The notes under the pieces: model-generated
Told to the model about the DNA's origin: nothing
The model's input: the letters and a program-made list of their open reading frames with translations, nothing else
The model's database searches: none
Shown here: in pieces, positions 49,436 through 58,798 of the stretch
How the letters are laid out: each line of letters begins with the position of its first letter
Position numbering within the stretch: position 1 is the stretch's first letter
Assembly: GCF_002240565.1 (NCBI RefSeq)
Contig: NZ_MZMO01000001.1
Location: 1,612,001-1,676,000, forward strand
DNA from: Clavibacter michiganensis subsp. insidiosus
GTDB lineage: Bacteria > Actinomycetota > Actinomycetes > Actinomycetales > Microbacteriaceae
Reading direction: 5' to 3'
Length of the DNA: 64,000 bases
Program-made: the position numbers and the translations under genes

Positions 49436-49930
49436 ATGACCGACACCACCAAGCCCGAGGTCGAGCCCGTCGACGGCCCGGCCCCCGCAGAGCTCACCAT
49501 CTCCGACATCACCGTGGGCGACGGCCCCGAGGCCCAGCCCGGCGACACGGTCGACGTGCACTACCTCGGCGTCGACTTCGAGTCCGGCGAGGAGTTCGAC
49601 TCCTCGTGGAGCCGCGGCCAGTCCGTGCGCTTCCCCCTCCGCAGCCTCATCGCCGGCTGGCAGCAGGGCATCCCCGGCATGAAGGTCGGCGGACGCCGCC
49701 AGCTCGTCGTGCCGCCGGAGCTCGCCTACGGCCCCGCGGGCGGCGGACACCGCCTCTCCGGCCGCACGCTGATCTTCGTGATCGACCTGCAGGGCGTCGG
49801 CGAGCACCCGTCCGCCGCGCGAGCGGCACCACCACCGGGAGGCCGGGAGCGCATCGCTCCCGGCCTCCCGTCGTCGTGCCGGGGCCCCCTCGTGCGCCTG
49901 TACCCTGGAGCACGTGAAGACCTTCGATGA
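49436..49930 (+). CDS. FKBP-type peptidyl-prolyl cis-trans isomerase with an odd C-terminal tail
   Basis: A cytoplasmic FKBP fold that isomerises X-Pro bonds: [74 protein letters not shown], and the final strand [12 protein letters not shown]. The fold should end near residue 122, but the frame stays open for about 42 more residues (Pro/Ala/Gly/Arg) and runs through a 16-bp perfect hairpin and into hisE by 17 bases. The tail is therefore the product of a missing stop and may not matter. No good ribosome binding site before the ATG at 49436; leaderless start is possible. Confidence 0.88.
   Translation: MTDTTKPEVEPVDGPAPAELTISDITVGDGPEAQPGDTVDVHYLGVDFESGEEFDSSWSRGQSVRFPLRSLIAGWQQGIPGMKVGGRRQLVVPPELAYGPAGGGHRLSGRTLIFVIDLQGVGEHPSAARAAPPPGGRERIAPGLPSSCRGPLVRLYPGAREDLR
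49836..49870 (+). terminator. Strong hairpin inside the FKBP tail, before hisE
   Basis: A perfect 16-bp stem (49836-49851 with 49855-49870) with a three-base loop, placed 31 bases before the hisE -10 box. It looks like the terminator of the rpe-FKBP unit although it lies in translated sequence. No U-tract. Confidence 0.65.
49901..49906 (+). promoter_or_regulatory. Candidate -10 box for a leaderless hisE transcript
   Basis: TACCCT lies seven bases before the GTG of hisE, directly after a strong terminator-like hairpin. That layout marks the beginning of a new transcription unit. Confidence 0.55.
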
Positions 49931-50177
49931 CCTGTTCGGCGAGCTGACCCGGATCGCCGCCGAGCGGCCCGAGGGGTCCGGCACCGTCCGCGAGCTCGAC
50001 GGCGGCGTGCACGCCATCGGCAAGAAGGTCGTCGAGGAGGCCGCCGAGGTCTGGATGGCGTCCGAGCACGAGTCCGACGACCGCACGGCCGAGGAGATCT
50101 CGCAGCTGCTCTACCACGTGCAGGTCATGATGATCGCGCGCGGCCTCACCCTGGAGGACGTCGGCCGACATCTGTGA
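49914..50177 (+). CDS. hisE: Phosphoribosyl-ATP pyrophosphatase
   Basis: HisE splits PR-ATP to PR-AMP, step two of histidine synthesis. The 87 aa read [24 protein letters not shown], then [18 protein letters not shown] and [24 protein letters not shown], the all-helical MazG-like fold with its acidic metal cluster. GTG start, in the actinobacterial hisE-hisG pair. The first 17 bases overlap the FKBP tail. Confidence 0.95.
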   Translation: MKTFDDLFGELTRIAAERPEGSGTVRELDGGVHAIGKKVVEEAAEVWMASEHESDDRTAEEISQLLYHVQVMMIARGLTLEDVGRHL

Positions 50178-50225
50178 CGCGCCCCGTCACCCGCGTCGTC
50201 CCCTCCATCGGAAGAAGTGATCCCC

Positions 50226-51065
50226 ATGCTCCGTGTCGCCGTGCCCAACAAGGGCTCGCTCGCCGAGACCGCCGCCCAGATGCTCGCCGAGGCCGGGTAC
50301 GCCGGCCGTCGTGACCCCAAGGAGCTCTACGTCCTCGACGGGCGCAACGACGTCGAGTTCTTCTACCTCCGCCCGCGCGACATCGCGACCTACGTCGGAT
50401 CCGGTGCGCTCGACGTCGGCATCACCGGCCGCGACCTCCTCATCGACTCCGCGTCGGACGCCAGGGAGACCGCGGAGCTCGGCTTCGCGGGATCCACGTT
50501 CCGCTTCGCCGGGCCCGTCGGCCGCTTCGCCGACCTCCAGGACCTCGCGGGCGTCCGGATCGCCACCAGCTACCCCGTGCTCGTCGGCGGCTTCCTCCGT
50601 GAGCATGGCGTCGAGGCGCAGCTCATCCGCCTGGACGGCGCGGTCGAGTCGGCCATCCAGCTGGGCGTCGCCGACGCCATCGCCGACGTCGTGGAGACGG
50701 GCACCACGCTGCGGAAGGCCGGGCTCGAGATCTTCGGCCCCGTGATCCTCCGGTCCACCGCCGTGCTCATCTCCGGCGCCGAGGAGAAGCCGGGCGCCGC
50801 CACGCTGCTCCGCCGCCTCGAGGGCGTGCTCGTCGCCCGCCGCTACGTGCTCATGGACTACGACGTGCCGCTCGACCTGCTCGACGCCGCCACGGCCATC
50901 ACGCCGGGCATCGAGTCGCCCACCATCTCGCCGCTGCAGGATCCCGCCTGGGTCGCCGTGCGCTCGATGGTGCCGCGCGACGACACGAACCAGATCATGG
51001 ACCGCCTGCACGAGGTCGGCGCGCGCGCCATCCTCGTCAGCCCCATCCACGCCGCCCGGATCTGA
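50226..51065 (+). CDS. hisG: ATP phosphoribosyltransferase, long form
   Basis: HisG starts histidine synthesis from ATP and PRPP and is the feedback point. The 279 aa include the catalytic halves ([35 protein letters not shown] segment [18 protein letters not shown]) and the C-terminal domain ([23 protein letters not shown]), where histidine binds in the long form. The ATG at 50226 is chosen over the GTG at 50217 because GGAAGAA is next to the GTG but well spaced for the ATG. Confidence 0.95.
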   Translation: MLRVAVPNKGSLAETAAQMLAEAGYAGRRDPKELYVLDGRNDVEFFYLRPRDIATYVGSGALDVGITGRDLLIDSASDARETAELGFAGSTFRFAGPVGRFADLQDLAGVRIATSYPVLVGGFLREHGVEAQLIRLDGAVESAIQLGVADAIADVVETGTTLRKAGLEIFGPVILRSTAVLISGAEEKPGAATLLRRLEGVLVARRYVLMDYDVPLDLLDAATAITPGIESPTISPLQDPAWVAVRSMVPRDDTNQIMDRLHEVGARAILVSPIHAARI

Positions 51066-51067
51066 CC

Positions 51068-51865
51068 GTGGCATCCGCGGGATCCGCCGCCCCCGGCCCG
51101 GCCGCGCAGCTCGCCGTCCGCGTCATCCCCTGCCTCGACGTGGCCGCCGGCCGCGTCGTCAAGGGCGTCAACTTCCTCGACCTGCAGGACGCGGGCGATC
51201 CCGTCGAGCTCGCGCGCCTCTACTACGAGCAGGGCGCTGACGAGCTCACGTTCCTCGACGTCACGGCCACGGTCGAGGACCGGTCCACCATGTACGACGT
51301 GGTGAGCGCCACCGCCGAGCAGGTCTTCATCCCGCTGACGGTCGGCGGGGGAGTACGAAGCGCCGACGACGTGGCCCGCCTGCTCGCGAACGGCGCCGAC
51401 AAGATCGGCGTCAACAGCGCGGCCATCGCCCGCCCCGACCTCCTGGGCGAGATCGCCGACCGGTTCGGCGCGCAGGTGTGCGTCCTCTCGCTCGACGTGA
51501 CGCGCGGCGACACGGAGTCCGGCTTCGTCGTCACCACGCACGGCGGCCGCACGCGCACGACCATCGACGCCGTCGCCTGGGCCCGAGAGGCCGTCGAGCG
51601 CGGCGCGGGCGAGCTGCTCGTCAACTCCATCGACGCCGACGGCACGCGCGACGGCTTCGACCTCGAGCTCGTGGCCGCCATGCGCGCCGCGAGCCGCGTG
51701 CCCGTCATCGCCTCGGGCGGCGCGGGCGAGCTCGACCACTTCGCGCCCGCGATCGAGGCCGGCGCCGACGCCGTGCTCGCCGCGAGCGTCTTCCACTCCC
51801 GCCGGTTCACGATCGGCGACGTCAAGGGCGCCCTCCAGGACGCCGGTCAGGTGGTCCGACGATGA
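51068..51865 (+). CDS. hisF: Imidazole glycerol phosphate synthase cyclase subunit HisF
   Basis: HisF takes ammonia from HisH and forms IGP and AICAR. This 265-aa barrel has [20 protein letters not shown] with the first catalytic Asp, [41 protein letters not shown] with the second Asp, and [12 protein letters not shown] short Ala/Pro start of about 14 residues precedes the barrel. GTG start two bases after hisG. HisH is not in the window. Confidence 0.96.
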   Translation: MASAGSAAPGPAAQLAVRVIPCLDVAAGRVVKGVNFLDLQDAGDPVELARLYYEQGADELTFLDVTATVEDRSTMYDVVSATAEQVFIPLTVGGGVRSADDVARLLANGADKIGVNSAAIARPDLLGEIADRFGAQVCVLSLDVTRGDTESGFVVTTHGGRTRTTIDAVAWAREAVERGAGELLVNSIDADGTRDGFDLELVAAMRAASRVPVIASGGAGELDHFAPAIEAGADAVLAASVFHSRRFTIGDVKGALQDAGQVVRR

Positions 51866-52260
51866 GCGCAGCGGCGTCCCTCCCCGACGTGGACGGCATC
51901 CTCGCCCGCGCCTCCTTCGCCGACGACGGGCTGCTGCCCGCCGTGATCCAGCAGCACGACACGCGCGAGGTGCTCATGCTCGGCTACATGGACCGCGAGG
52001 CGCTCCGCCGCACGCTCACCACCGGCCGCGTGACCTTCTGGTCCCGCTCCCGGCGCGAGTACTGGCGGAAGGGCGACACCTCCGGGCACGGCCAGTACGT
52101 GCGCGACGCGGCCCTCGACTGCGACGGCGACACGGTCCTCGTCCAGGTCGACCAGGTAGGAGTGGCCTGCCACACCGGCACGCGCACCTGCTTCGACGCG
52201 GACCACCTCCATCCCGTCACGGGCGCGCGCCCCGCCGCCGACGAAGGGCCCACCCCATGA
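51862..52260 (+). CDS. hisI: Phosphoribosyl-AMP cyclohydrolase
   Basis: HisI opens the adenine ring of PR-AMP. The 132-aa zinc protein has [48 protein letters not shown] with the metal His region, [25 protein letters not shown] with the zinc Cys residues. It overlaps hisF and trpE by ATGA on both sides, coupling histidine and tryptophan genes in one run. Confidence 0.96.
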   Translation: MSAAASLPDVDGILARASFADDGLLPAVIQQHDTREVLMLGYMDREALRRTLTTGRVTFWSRSRREYWRKGDTSGHGQYVRDAALDCDGDTVLVQVDQVGVACHTGTRTCFDADHLHPVTGARPAADEGPTP

Positions 52261-53816
52261 GCGAGACCCCGCGCCCCGCCGCGCCGTCCGTCCCCGCATC
52301 CAGCACCACCACCCGGGAGGCGTTCGGCGACCTGGCCGTCGACCACCGCGTGATCCCCGTGCTCCGCGAGGTCTTCGCGGACGGCGAGACGCCCGTCGGC
52401 GTCCACCGCAAGCTCACCGCCGGCCGCCCGGGCAGCTTCCTGCTCGAGTCCGCCGGCCAGGGCGGCATCTGGACCCGCTTCTCGTTTGTCGGCGTCTCGT
52501 CGTTCGGCGTGCTGACGCAGCAGGGCGACGAGGCCCGCTGGCTCGACTACGGCATGGACGCGCGCCGCGCCCTCGGCGACGACGCGCCCGACGGGCCGCT
52601 CGCCGCCCTCGCCGCCCTCTACGCGCGGTGGGAGACGCCGCGCATCCCGGGCATGCCGCCCCTCACCGGCGGCCTCGTCGGCTTCATCGGCTGGGAGGCC
52701 GTGCGGCAGATCGAGCGCCTGCCCGACCGCCCGCCCGCCGAGGTGCCCGTGCCCGGCCAGGCGCTCAGCTTCGTCTCCGAGCTCGCCGTGCTGGACCACC
52801 GCCGCGGCACCGTCACGCTCGTCGCCACCGCCCTCAACGACGGCGTCGACGACGCGGACGCCATGTGGGCCGACGCGCAGGCGCGCCTCGACCGCATGCA
52901 GGCCGACCTCGCCCGGCCGTCCGAGACGTTCCTCGCGGAGGTGGACCTCCAGGCGCAGCCGTCCGCGACGCTCCGCACCGAGCCCGCCGACTTCCACGAG
53001 GCCATCGCGCGCAGCAAGCACCACATCCACGAGGGCGACGTCTTCCAGGTCGTCGTCTCGCAGCGGTTCGACCAGCCCACGACGGCCGAGCCGATCGACG
53101 TGTACCGCATCCTGCGCGTGCTCAACCCGAGCCCGTACATGTACCTGCTCACGCTCGTGGACGCGGACGGGAAGCCGTACTCCATCGTCGGATCCTCGCC
53201 CGAGGCGCTCGTCACCGTCACCGACGACCACGTCTACATGCACCCGATCGCCGGGTCCCGCCCGCGCGGCGCGACCGTCGAGGAGGACGTGGCGCACGAG
53301 GAGTCGCTCCTCGCCGACCCGAAGGAGCGCGCCGAGCACCTCATGCTGGTGGACCTCGCGCGCAACGACATGCTCAAGGCGTGCGCGCCGGGATCCGTCG
53401 AGGTCACCGAGTTCATGCGCGTCGAGCGGTTCAGCCACATCATGCACCTGGTCAGCTCGGTCGAGGGTACGCTCCGGCCCGGCGTCTCGAGCATCGACGT
53501 CTTCCGCGCGACGTTCCCGGCCGGCACGCTCTCGGGCGCGCCCAAGCCGCGCGCGCTGCAGATCATCGACGAGCTCGAGCCCGCCCAGCGCGGCGTGTAC
53601 GGGGGAGTGGTGGGCTACTTCGACTTCGCGGGCGACGCGGACCTCGCCATCGCTATCCGCACGGCCACCATCGTGGACGGCATCGCGCACGTGCAGGCCG
53701 GCGGCGGCATGGTCGCCGACTCCGACCCGGACGCCGAGTACCTCGAGTCGCAGAACAAGGCCGCCGCCCCGCTGCGCGCCGTGGCCGTCGCCGAGGCCAT
53801 GCGGCGCGTGCGCTGA
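52257..53816 (+). CDS. trpE: Anthranilate synthase component I
   Basis: TrpE makes anthranilate from chorismate with ammonia supplied by TrpG. The 519 aa include the N-terminal domain ([30 protein letters not shown], with the LLES segment that binds tryptophan for feedback in relatives), the chorismate domain ([71 protein letters not shown]). No leader peptide or attenuator is found, since it is coupled to hisI. trpG and trpD are not here. Confidence 0.96.
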   Translation: MSETPRPAAPSVPASSTTTREAFGDLAVDHRVIPVLREVFADGETPVGVHRKLTAGRPGSFLLESAGQGGIWTRFSFVGVSSFGVLTQQGDEARWLDYGMDARRALGDDAPDGPLAALAALYARWETPRIPGMPPLTGGLVGFIGWEAVRQIERLPDRPPAEVPVPGQALSFVSELAVLDHRRGTVTLVATALNDGVDDADAMWADAQARLDRMQADLARPSETFLAEVDLQAQPSATLRTEPADFHEAIARSKHHIHEGDVFQVVVSQRFDQPTTAEPIDVYRILRVLNPSPYMYLLTLVDADGKPYSIVGSSPEALVTVTDDHVYMHPIAGSRPRGATVEEDVAHEESLLADPKERAEHLMLVDLARNDMLKACAPGSVEVTEFMRVERFSHIMHLVSSVEGTLRPGVSSIDVFRATFPAGTLSGAPKPRALQIIDELEPAQRGVYGGVVGYFDFAGDADLAIAIRTATIVDGIAHVQAGGGMVADSDPDAEYLESQNKAAAPLRAVAVAEAMRRVR

Positions 53817-54454
53817 TGCGCGTCACCCGCCGCACGAAGTCCCTCGCCCTCCTGCTCGTCCTCGCGACGAGCGCCGCCACGTTCCTCGGCTGGTCGCAGG
53901 ACTGGTCGACGCTCCGCATCGGCGGCCAGGCGCCGACGCTCGTGCCCGTGGCGGGCAGCGTCGCCGCCCCCGCGCTCAGCGCCCTCGCGCTCTCCAGCCT
54001 CGCCCTGGCCGGCGCGCTCGCCATCGCGGGCCGCGTGCTCCGCGTGGTGCTCGGCATCCTGCAGGCGCTCATCGGCGCGACGGTGGCGCTCACGGCGTTC
54101 GCCGCGACCGCGGGGCCCGTCCCGGCGGGCGAGGCCGCGGTCACGGCCGTCACGGGCGTCGCGGGCTCGTCGGCCGTGGCGGAGCTCGTCGACGGATGGA
54201 CCACGACACCCTGGGGTCCGGTCACGCTGGTCGCGGGCGTCGCGTCGGCGCTGACGGGCGTCTTCGTCGCGGTCACCGGCCCGCGCTGGCCCATCCGCCG
54301 GTCCCGGTACGACGCGCCCGACCAGTCGCCTGCCCGCCGGATCGTCCCGCGCGAGGACCCGGTGGCGGCCTGGGACAGCCTGAGCGGCGGCGCGGATCCC
54401 ACCCGCCGCGAGGCCGGCGACGCGGACGACGCCCCGCCCGGCACGGCCGCGTGA
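53816..54454 (+). CDS. Trp biosynthesis-associated membrane protein (TIGR02234 family)
   Basis: A 212-aa membrane protein with four predicted helices: LALLLVLATSAATFLGW, APALSALALSSLALAGALAIAGRVL, VVLGILQALIGATVALTAF and GPVTLVAGVASALTGVFVAVTGP, followed by an acidic cytoplasmic tail. It fits the membrane protein usually found between trpE and trpC in actinobacteria. Function unknown; the conserved position suggests a role tied to tryptophan or anthranilate. Overlaps trpE by one base. Confidence 0.85.
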   Translation: MRVTRRTKSLALLLVLATSAATFLGWSQDWSTLRIGGQAPTLVPVAGSVAAPALSALALSSLALAGALAIAGRVLRVVLGILQALIGATVALTAFAATAGPVPAGEAAVTAVTGVAGSSAVAELVDGWTTTPWGPVTLVAGVASALTGVFVAVTGPRWPIRRSRYDAPDQSPARRIVPREDPVAAWDSLSGGADPTRREAGDADDAPPGTAA

Positions 54455-54511
54455 GGGTCGACTGACGTCCCCGCCCGCCCTCCCCGAGCCGACGACCGAC
54501 CCGACGCCGCC

Positions 54512-54517
54512 GGGTAG
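54512..54517 (+). promoter_or_regulatory. Candidate -10 box of the trpCBA unit
   Basis: TAGACT would give a leader of about 35 bases with GAGGAGC before the ATG at 54558. So trpCBA may have its own promoter apart from the his-trpE run. Confidence 0.45.
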
Positions 54518-54557
54518 ACTCGATCCGTCCCGATCGCACGACCCCCGAGGAGCACGC

Positions 54558-54797
54558 ATGTCCACAGAGTCCGCAGAACCCGGCCACGGCAACTCGCCGG
54601 CGGCCTGGACGGCTGTCGTCATCATGCTCGTCGCGTTCACCGTCGGCACCATCGCCTTCTGGTTCGCCATCGAGCCCGTCGTATGGGCCTCGGCGGTCCT
54701 CGCGATCCTCGGCTGGATCACCGGCGGCGTCATGAAGAAGCTGGGCTTCGGCGTCGGCGGGCACCGCACCGTCACGCACGCGAAGGCGCACTCCTAG
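54558..54797 (+). CDS. HGxxPAAW family small membrane protein (DUF6704-like)
   Basis: A 79-aa protein with the signature [18 protein letters not shown] and two membrane helices ([19 protein letters not shown] and [18 protein letters not shown]), ending in a basic tail. These proteins sit just before trpC in most actinobacteria and their role is unknown. A GAGGAGC ribosome binding site supports the ATG. trpC begins at the very next base after its stop. Confidence 0.85.
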   Translation: MSTESAEPGHGNSPAAWTAVVIMLVAFTVGTIAFWFAIEPVVWASAVLAILGWITGGVMKKLGFGVGGHRTVTHAKAHS

Positions 54798-55574
54798 ATG
54801 CTGGGCGACCTCCTCGCCGGCGCCCTCGAGGACGCGGCCGCACGTCGCGAGACCCGTCCGCTCACCCAGGTCGAGGCCGAGGCGCTCGCGCGTCCCGCCG
54901 CCCTCGACGCGCTCAGCGCGCTCGCCCCGGCCGACCGCGTGAAGATCATCGCCGAGGTCAAGCGCTCGAGCCCGTCGCGCGGCGCCCTCGCCGAGATCCC
55001 CGACCCCGCGCTCCTCGCATCCCGCTACGAGACCGGCGGCGCCAGCGCCATCAGCGTCCTCACCGAGGGCCGGAAGTTCCGCGGCTCGCTGCAGGACCTC
55101 GAGCAGGTGCGCGACACCGTCTCCATCCCCGTGCTCCGCAAGGACTTCATCGGCGAGCCGTACCAGGTGCTGGAGGCGCGCGCCTCGGGTGCCGACCTCG
55201 TCCTCCTCATCGTCGCGGCCCTCGACCAGAAGACCCTCGTCGAGCTGCACGCGCTCGTGGGCGAGCTCGGCATGACCGCGCTCGTCGAGACGCACTCGGC
55301 CGAGGAGGTGTCCCGCGCGCTCGACCTCGGCGCGCAGGTCGTCGGCGTCAACGCCCGCAACCTCACCACCTTCGAGCTCGACCGCGACCTCTTCGGCAGC
55401 CTGGCCGACTCCATCCCCGCGGGCGTCGTGCGCATCGCCGAGTCCGCGGTGACGACCGCCGACGACGTGGCGCACTACCGCCGCGCGGGCGCCGACGTCG
55501 TCCTGGTGGGCGAGGCGCTCGTCACGGGCGATCCCGTCCGCACGCTCTCCGAGTTCCTGGACATCCGCGCATGA
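54798..55574 (+). CDS. trpC: Indole-3-glycerol phosphate synthase
   Basis: TrpC closes the indole ring from CdRP. The 258-aa barrel has [20 protein letters not shown] with catalytic Lys, [65 protein letters not shown] and [30 protein letters not shown]. It is monofunctional, without a TrpF half. Since actinobacterial TrpF work is usually done by HisA/PriA, encoded elsewhere, this fits. ATGA overlap with trpB. Confidence 0.97.
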   Translation: MLGDLLAGALEDAAARRETRPLTQVEAEALARPAALDALSALAPADRVKIIAEVKRSSPSRGALAEIPDPALLASRYETGGASAISVLTEGRKFRGSLQDLEQVRDTVSIPVLRKDFIGEPYQVLEARASGADLVLLIVAALDQKTLVELHALVGELGMTALVETHSAEEVSRALDLGAQVVGVNARNLTTFELDRDLFGSLADSIPAGVVRIAESAVTTADDVAHYRRAGADVVLVGEALVTGDPVRTLSEFLDIRA

Positions 55575-56785
55575 CCGACCTGCGCAGCGTCACCGGTCCG
55601 TACTTCGGCGAGTTCGGCGGGCGCTACGTCCCGGAGTCCCTCGTCGCCGCCCTCGACGAGCTGTCGGCGGCGTGGGAGGAGCTCAAGGTCGACCCCGCCT
55701 TCATCGAGGAGCTCCGCGAGCTGCACCGCAGCTACACGGGCCGCCCGTCGCTCATCACGGAGGTGCCGCGGTTCGCCGAGCACGCCGGGGGCGCGCGCAT
55801 CATCCTCAAGCGCGAGGACCTGAACCACACGGGCTCGCACAAGATCAACAACGTGCTGGGCCAGGCGCTCCTCACGAAGAAGATCGGCAAGAAGCGCATC
55901 ATCGCGGAGACGGGCGCGGGCCAGCACGGCGTCGCGACCGCCACCGCGGCGGCGCTCTTCGGCCTCGACTGCGTCATCTACATGGGCGAGGTCGACACCG
56001 AGCGCCAGGCGCTCAACGTCGCCCGGATGCGCCTGCTCGGCGCCGAGGTCATCCCGGTCCGCTCGGGGTCGCGCACGCTCAAGGACGCCATCAACGACGC
56101 CATGCGCGACTGGGTCACCAACGTCGAGACCACGAACTACGTCTTCGGCACGGTCGCGGGACCGCACCCGTTCCCGGCGATGGTCCGCGACCTGCAGAAG
56201 GTCATCGGCGAGGAGGCCCGCGAGCAGGTCCTCGCGCTCACCGGCCGCCTGCCCGACGCCGTCGCGGCGTGCGTCGGCGGCGGATCCAACGCCATCGGCA
56301 TCTTCCACGCGTTCCTCGACGACGCCGACGTGGCCCTCTACGGCTTCGAGGCCGGCGGCGACGGCGCGGACACCCCGCGCACGGCCGCCACCATCACCAA
56401 GGGCCGTCCCGGCATGCTGCACGGCGCGCGCAGCTACCTCCTGCAGGACGAGGACGGCCAGACCATCGACTCGCACTCGATCTCCGCCGGCCTGGACTAC
56501 CCGGGTGTCGGCCCGGAGCACTCGTGGCTGTCGGACCTCGGCCGCGCGTCGTACCGTCCCGTCACGGACGACCAGGCCATGAGCGCGCTGCGCCTGCTCA
56601 GCCGCACCGAGGGCATCATCCCCGCCATCGAGTCCGCGCACGCCCTCGCCGGCGCGCTCGAGCTGGGCAGGGAGCTCGGCCCGGAGTCGATCATCCTGGT
56701 CAACCTCAGCGGCCGCGGCGACAAGGACATGGAGACCGCGGGCAGGTACTTCGACCTCATCGACGCCGGGGCGGAGCAGTCGTGA
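55571..56785 (+). CDS. trpB: Tryptophan synthase beta chain
   Basis: TrpB joins indole and serine with PLP. The 404 aa hold [21 protein letters not shown], the PLP Lys in [49 protein letters not shown] and [16 protein letters not shown], all standard for TrpB1. GTGA-type overlap with trpA. With TrpA it forms the alpha2-beta2 channelling complex. Confidence 0.98.
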   Translation: MTDLRSVTGPYFGEFGGRYVPESLVAALDELSAAWEELKVDPAFIEELRELHRSYTGRPSLITEVPRFAEHAGGARIILKREDLNHTGSHKINNVLGQALLTKKIGKKRIIAETGAGQHGVATATAAALFGLDCVIYMGEVDTERQALNVARMRLLGAEVIPVRSGSRTLKDAINDAMRDWVTNVETTNYVFGTVAGPHPFPAMVRDLQKVIGEEAREQVLALTGRLPDAVAACVGGGSNAIGIFHAFLDDADVALYGFEAGGDGADTPRTAATITKGRPGMLHGARSYLLQDEDGQTIDSHSISAGLDYPGVGPEHSWLSDLGRASYRPVTDDQAMSALRLLSRTEGIIPAIESAHALAGALELGRELGPESIILVNLSGRGDKDMETAGRYFDLIDAGAEQS

Positions 56786-57600
56786 CCGCGGCAGCGCACG
56801 CCGCCGCGCCCACCGGCAGTCCCGTCGAGCGCACCATCGCGCTCCGTCGCGAGCAGGGATCGGGCGCCCTCGTCGGCTACCTCCCCGTCGGCTTCCCCGA
56901 CGTCGCCACTAGCATCGAGGCGGCCGTCGCGCTCGTCGAGAACGGCGTGGACGTCATCGAGCTCGGCCTCCCGTACAGCGACCCCGTCATGGACGGCCCC
57001 GTCATCCAGCGCGCCACGCAGACGGCGCTCGCGCAGGGCTTCCGGCTCCGCGACGGCTTCGACGCGCTGCACGCGATCACGCAGCGCGTCGACGCCCCCG
57101 TCCTCCTCATGACCTACTGGAACCCCGTCGTGCAGTACGGCGTGGAGCGCTTCGCGGACGACATCCTCGCCGCGGGGGGCGCCGGCCTCATCACGCCGGA
57201 CCTCATCCCGGACGAGGGCGCCGACTGGCTCGCCGCCTCCGAGCGCACGGGCCTCGACCGCGTCTTCCTCGCGGCGCCGTCCTCCAGCGAGGCCCGCCTG
57301 CACCAGGCGGTCGAGCGCAGCCGCGGGTTCGTGTATGCGGTCTCGACCATGGGCATCACGGGCGCCCGGCAGGACGTCGACCAGGCCGCGCGCGGGCTCG
57401 TGTCGCGTCTGCGTGACGCCGGCTCCACGAGCGCCTGCGTGGGCATCGGGATCTCCACCGGCGACCAGGTGCGCGAGGTGCTCGACTACGCCGACGGCGC
57501 CATCGTCGGGTCCGCCCTCGTGGCGGCCCTCGCCGACGGTGGCGTGCCCGGGGTCGCCCGCGCCGCGGCCGATCTCGCGCGGGGAACCGCGCTACAGTAG
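56782..57600 (+). CDS. trpA: Tryptophan synthase alpha chain
   Basis: TrpA cleaves indole-3-glycerol phosphate and passes indole to TrpB. The 272-aa barrel has [39 protein letters not shown] with the catalytic Glu and Asp, [42 protein letters not shown] and [14 protein letters not shown] start inside the trpB end. It ends in CAG TAG. Confidence 0.97.
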   Translation: MTAAAHAAAPTGSPVERTIALRREQGSGALVGYLPVGFPDVATSIEAAVALVENGVDVIELGLPYSDPVMDGPVIQRATQTALAQGFRLRDGFDALHAITQRVDAPVLLMTYWNPVVQYGVERFADDILAAGGAGLITPDLIPDEGADWLAASERTGLDRVFLAAPSSSEARLHQAVERSRGFVYAVSTMGITGARQDVDQAARGLVSRLRDAGSTSACVGIGISTGDQVREVLDYADGAIVGSALVAALADGGVPGVARAAADLARGTALQ

Positions 57601-57659
57601 CCCCCGGCCCGCGGTCCCGCCGCGCCCGCCGAATCCCCTGCGAAAGTGAGCGCCATCCG

Positions 57660-58694
57660 TTGTTCGACCCGATGAGCATCCCCAGCCCGGATCCGTCCGA
57701 CACCCGGTTCGACGTCACGGCGTGGCTCCAGGGCTTCGGCATCGACCTGCCGCTCACCTTCGTGATCCACGCGTACGCCGTGTGCATCCTGGTCGGCATC
57801 CTCATCGCCGCGTTCCTCACGAACCGCCGCCTCGTGGCGCGCGGCGTCGAGTCCGGCACGGTCATCGACTTCACGCTGTGCGCGCTCGTCCTCGGCATCG
57901 TCGGCGCCCGCGCGTTCCACGTGCTCACCCACCCCGGCGACTACTTCTACGAGGGCGCGAACCTGTGGCGCGTGCTCTACGTCTGGGAGGGCGGCATCGC
58001 CATCTTCGGCGCCCTCATCGGCGGCGCGGTGGGCGTGTGGCTCGGCTCCAAGTGGACGGGCGTCCGCTTCTGGACCTTCGCCGACGCGCTCGCCCCCGGC
58101 CTCCTCCTCGCGCAGGCCGCGGGTCGGATGGGCAACTACTTCAACCAGGAGCTGTTCGGCACGCCCACCACCCTGCCGTGGGGCCTCGAGGTCGACCCGA
58201 CCAACGCCGCGTTCCCGGCCGGGCTGCCCGCGGGCACGCTGTTCCACCCCACGTTCCTGTACGAGATCGTGTGGAACATCGCGGGTGCGGTGGTCATCAT
58301 CCTGCTCGGCCGCGCCGTCCGCCTCCAGTGGGGCCGCGGCCTCGCCGTGTACCTCATGTGGTACGGCCTCGGGCGCATGGTCTTCGAGTCGATCCGCATC
58401 GATCCGAGCGAGATCTTCTTCGGCGTGCGCACCAACGTCTGGGCCGCCTTCCTCGCGGTCGCGATCGGCCTCGTGCTCTTCCTCGTGCAGACCCGGCGCC
58501 ACGTCGGCAGCGAGCCGGGTCCGTACCTGCCGGGTCGCACCCCGGATGACGTAAGCGCCCGCGCGAAGGCGGGCCGCGACGGCGAGGTAGCATCGGTGTA
58601 CACGGATTCGGATTTCGCCGACGTCGACGACGATCGGGCATCCACCGGGTCGGACTCCCACGCTCTCCCCGCCACAAGCGGACGCGGCGCCTAG
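57660..58694 (+). CDS. lgt: Prolipoprotein diacylglyceryl transferase
   Basis: Lgt transfers diacylglycerol to the lipobox Cys of lipoproteins such as the ABC binding protein in this window. The 344 aa include seven helices; signatures are [61 protein letters not shown] and [14 protein letters not shown]. The C-terminal 60 residues are a charged cytoplasmic tail. The TTG at 57660 has GAAAGTGAG upstream; the ATG at 57672 is an alternative. Confidence 0.94.
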   Translation: MFDPMSIPSPDPSDTRFDVTAWLQGFGIDLPLTFVIHAYAVCILVGILIAAFLTNRRLVARGVESGTVIDFTLCALVLGIVGARAFHVLTHPGDYFYEGANLWRVLYVWEGGIAIFGALIGGAVGVWLGSKWTGVRFWTFADALAPGLLLAQAAGRMGNYFNQELFGTPTTLPWGLEVDPTNAAFPAGLPAGTLFHPTFLYEIVWNIAGAVVIILLGRAVRLQWGRGLAVYLMWYGLGRMVFESIRIDPSEIFFGVRTNVWAAFLAVAIGLVLFLVQTRRHVGSEPGPYLPGRTPDDVSARAKAGRDGEVASVYTDSDFADVDDDRASTGSDSHALPATSGRGA

Positions 58695-58720
58695 TCCCCA
58701 GCGCGGGCACCCCCGCGGTC

Positions 58721-58746
58721 ACCGCCTCCTCCTCCCGCGAGGCGGT
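58721..58746 (+). terminator. Hairpin between lgt and gltB
   Basis: ACCGCCTC (58721-58728) pairs perfectly with GAGGCGGT (58739-58746), 27 bases after the lgt stop. It can serve as terminator or as leader structure of gltB, whose ATG is 52 bases further on. Confidence 0.5.
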
Positions 58747-58798
58747 CCCCACCACAGGGCCAGCGACGTCCCTCCGCAGTGCATCTAGGACGGTTCCC

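Noticed and set aside
52200..52260. Trp attenuator or leader peptide before trpE
   Set aside because: trpE overlaps hisI by four bases, so there is no leader. The short region before 54558 also lacks a Trp-rich peptide.
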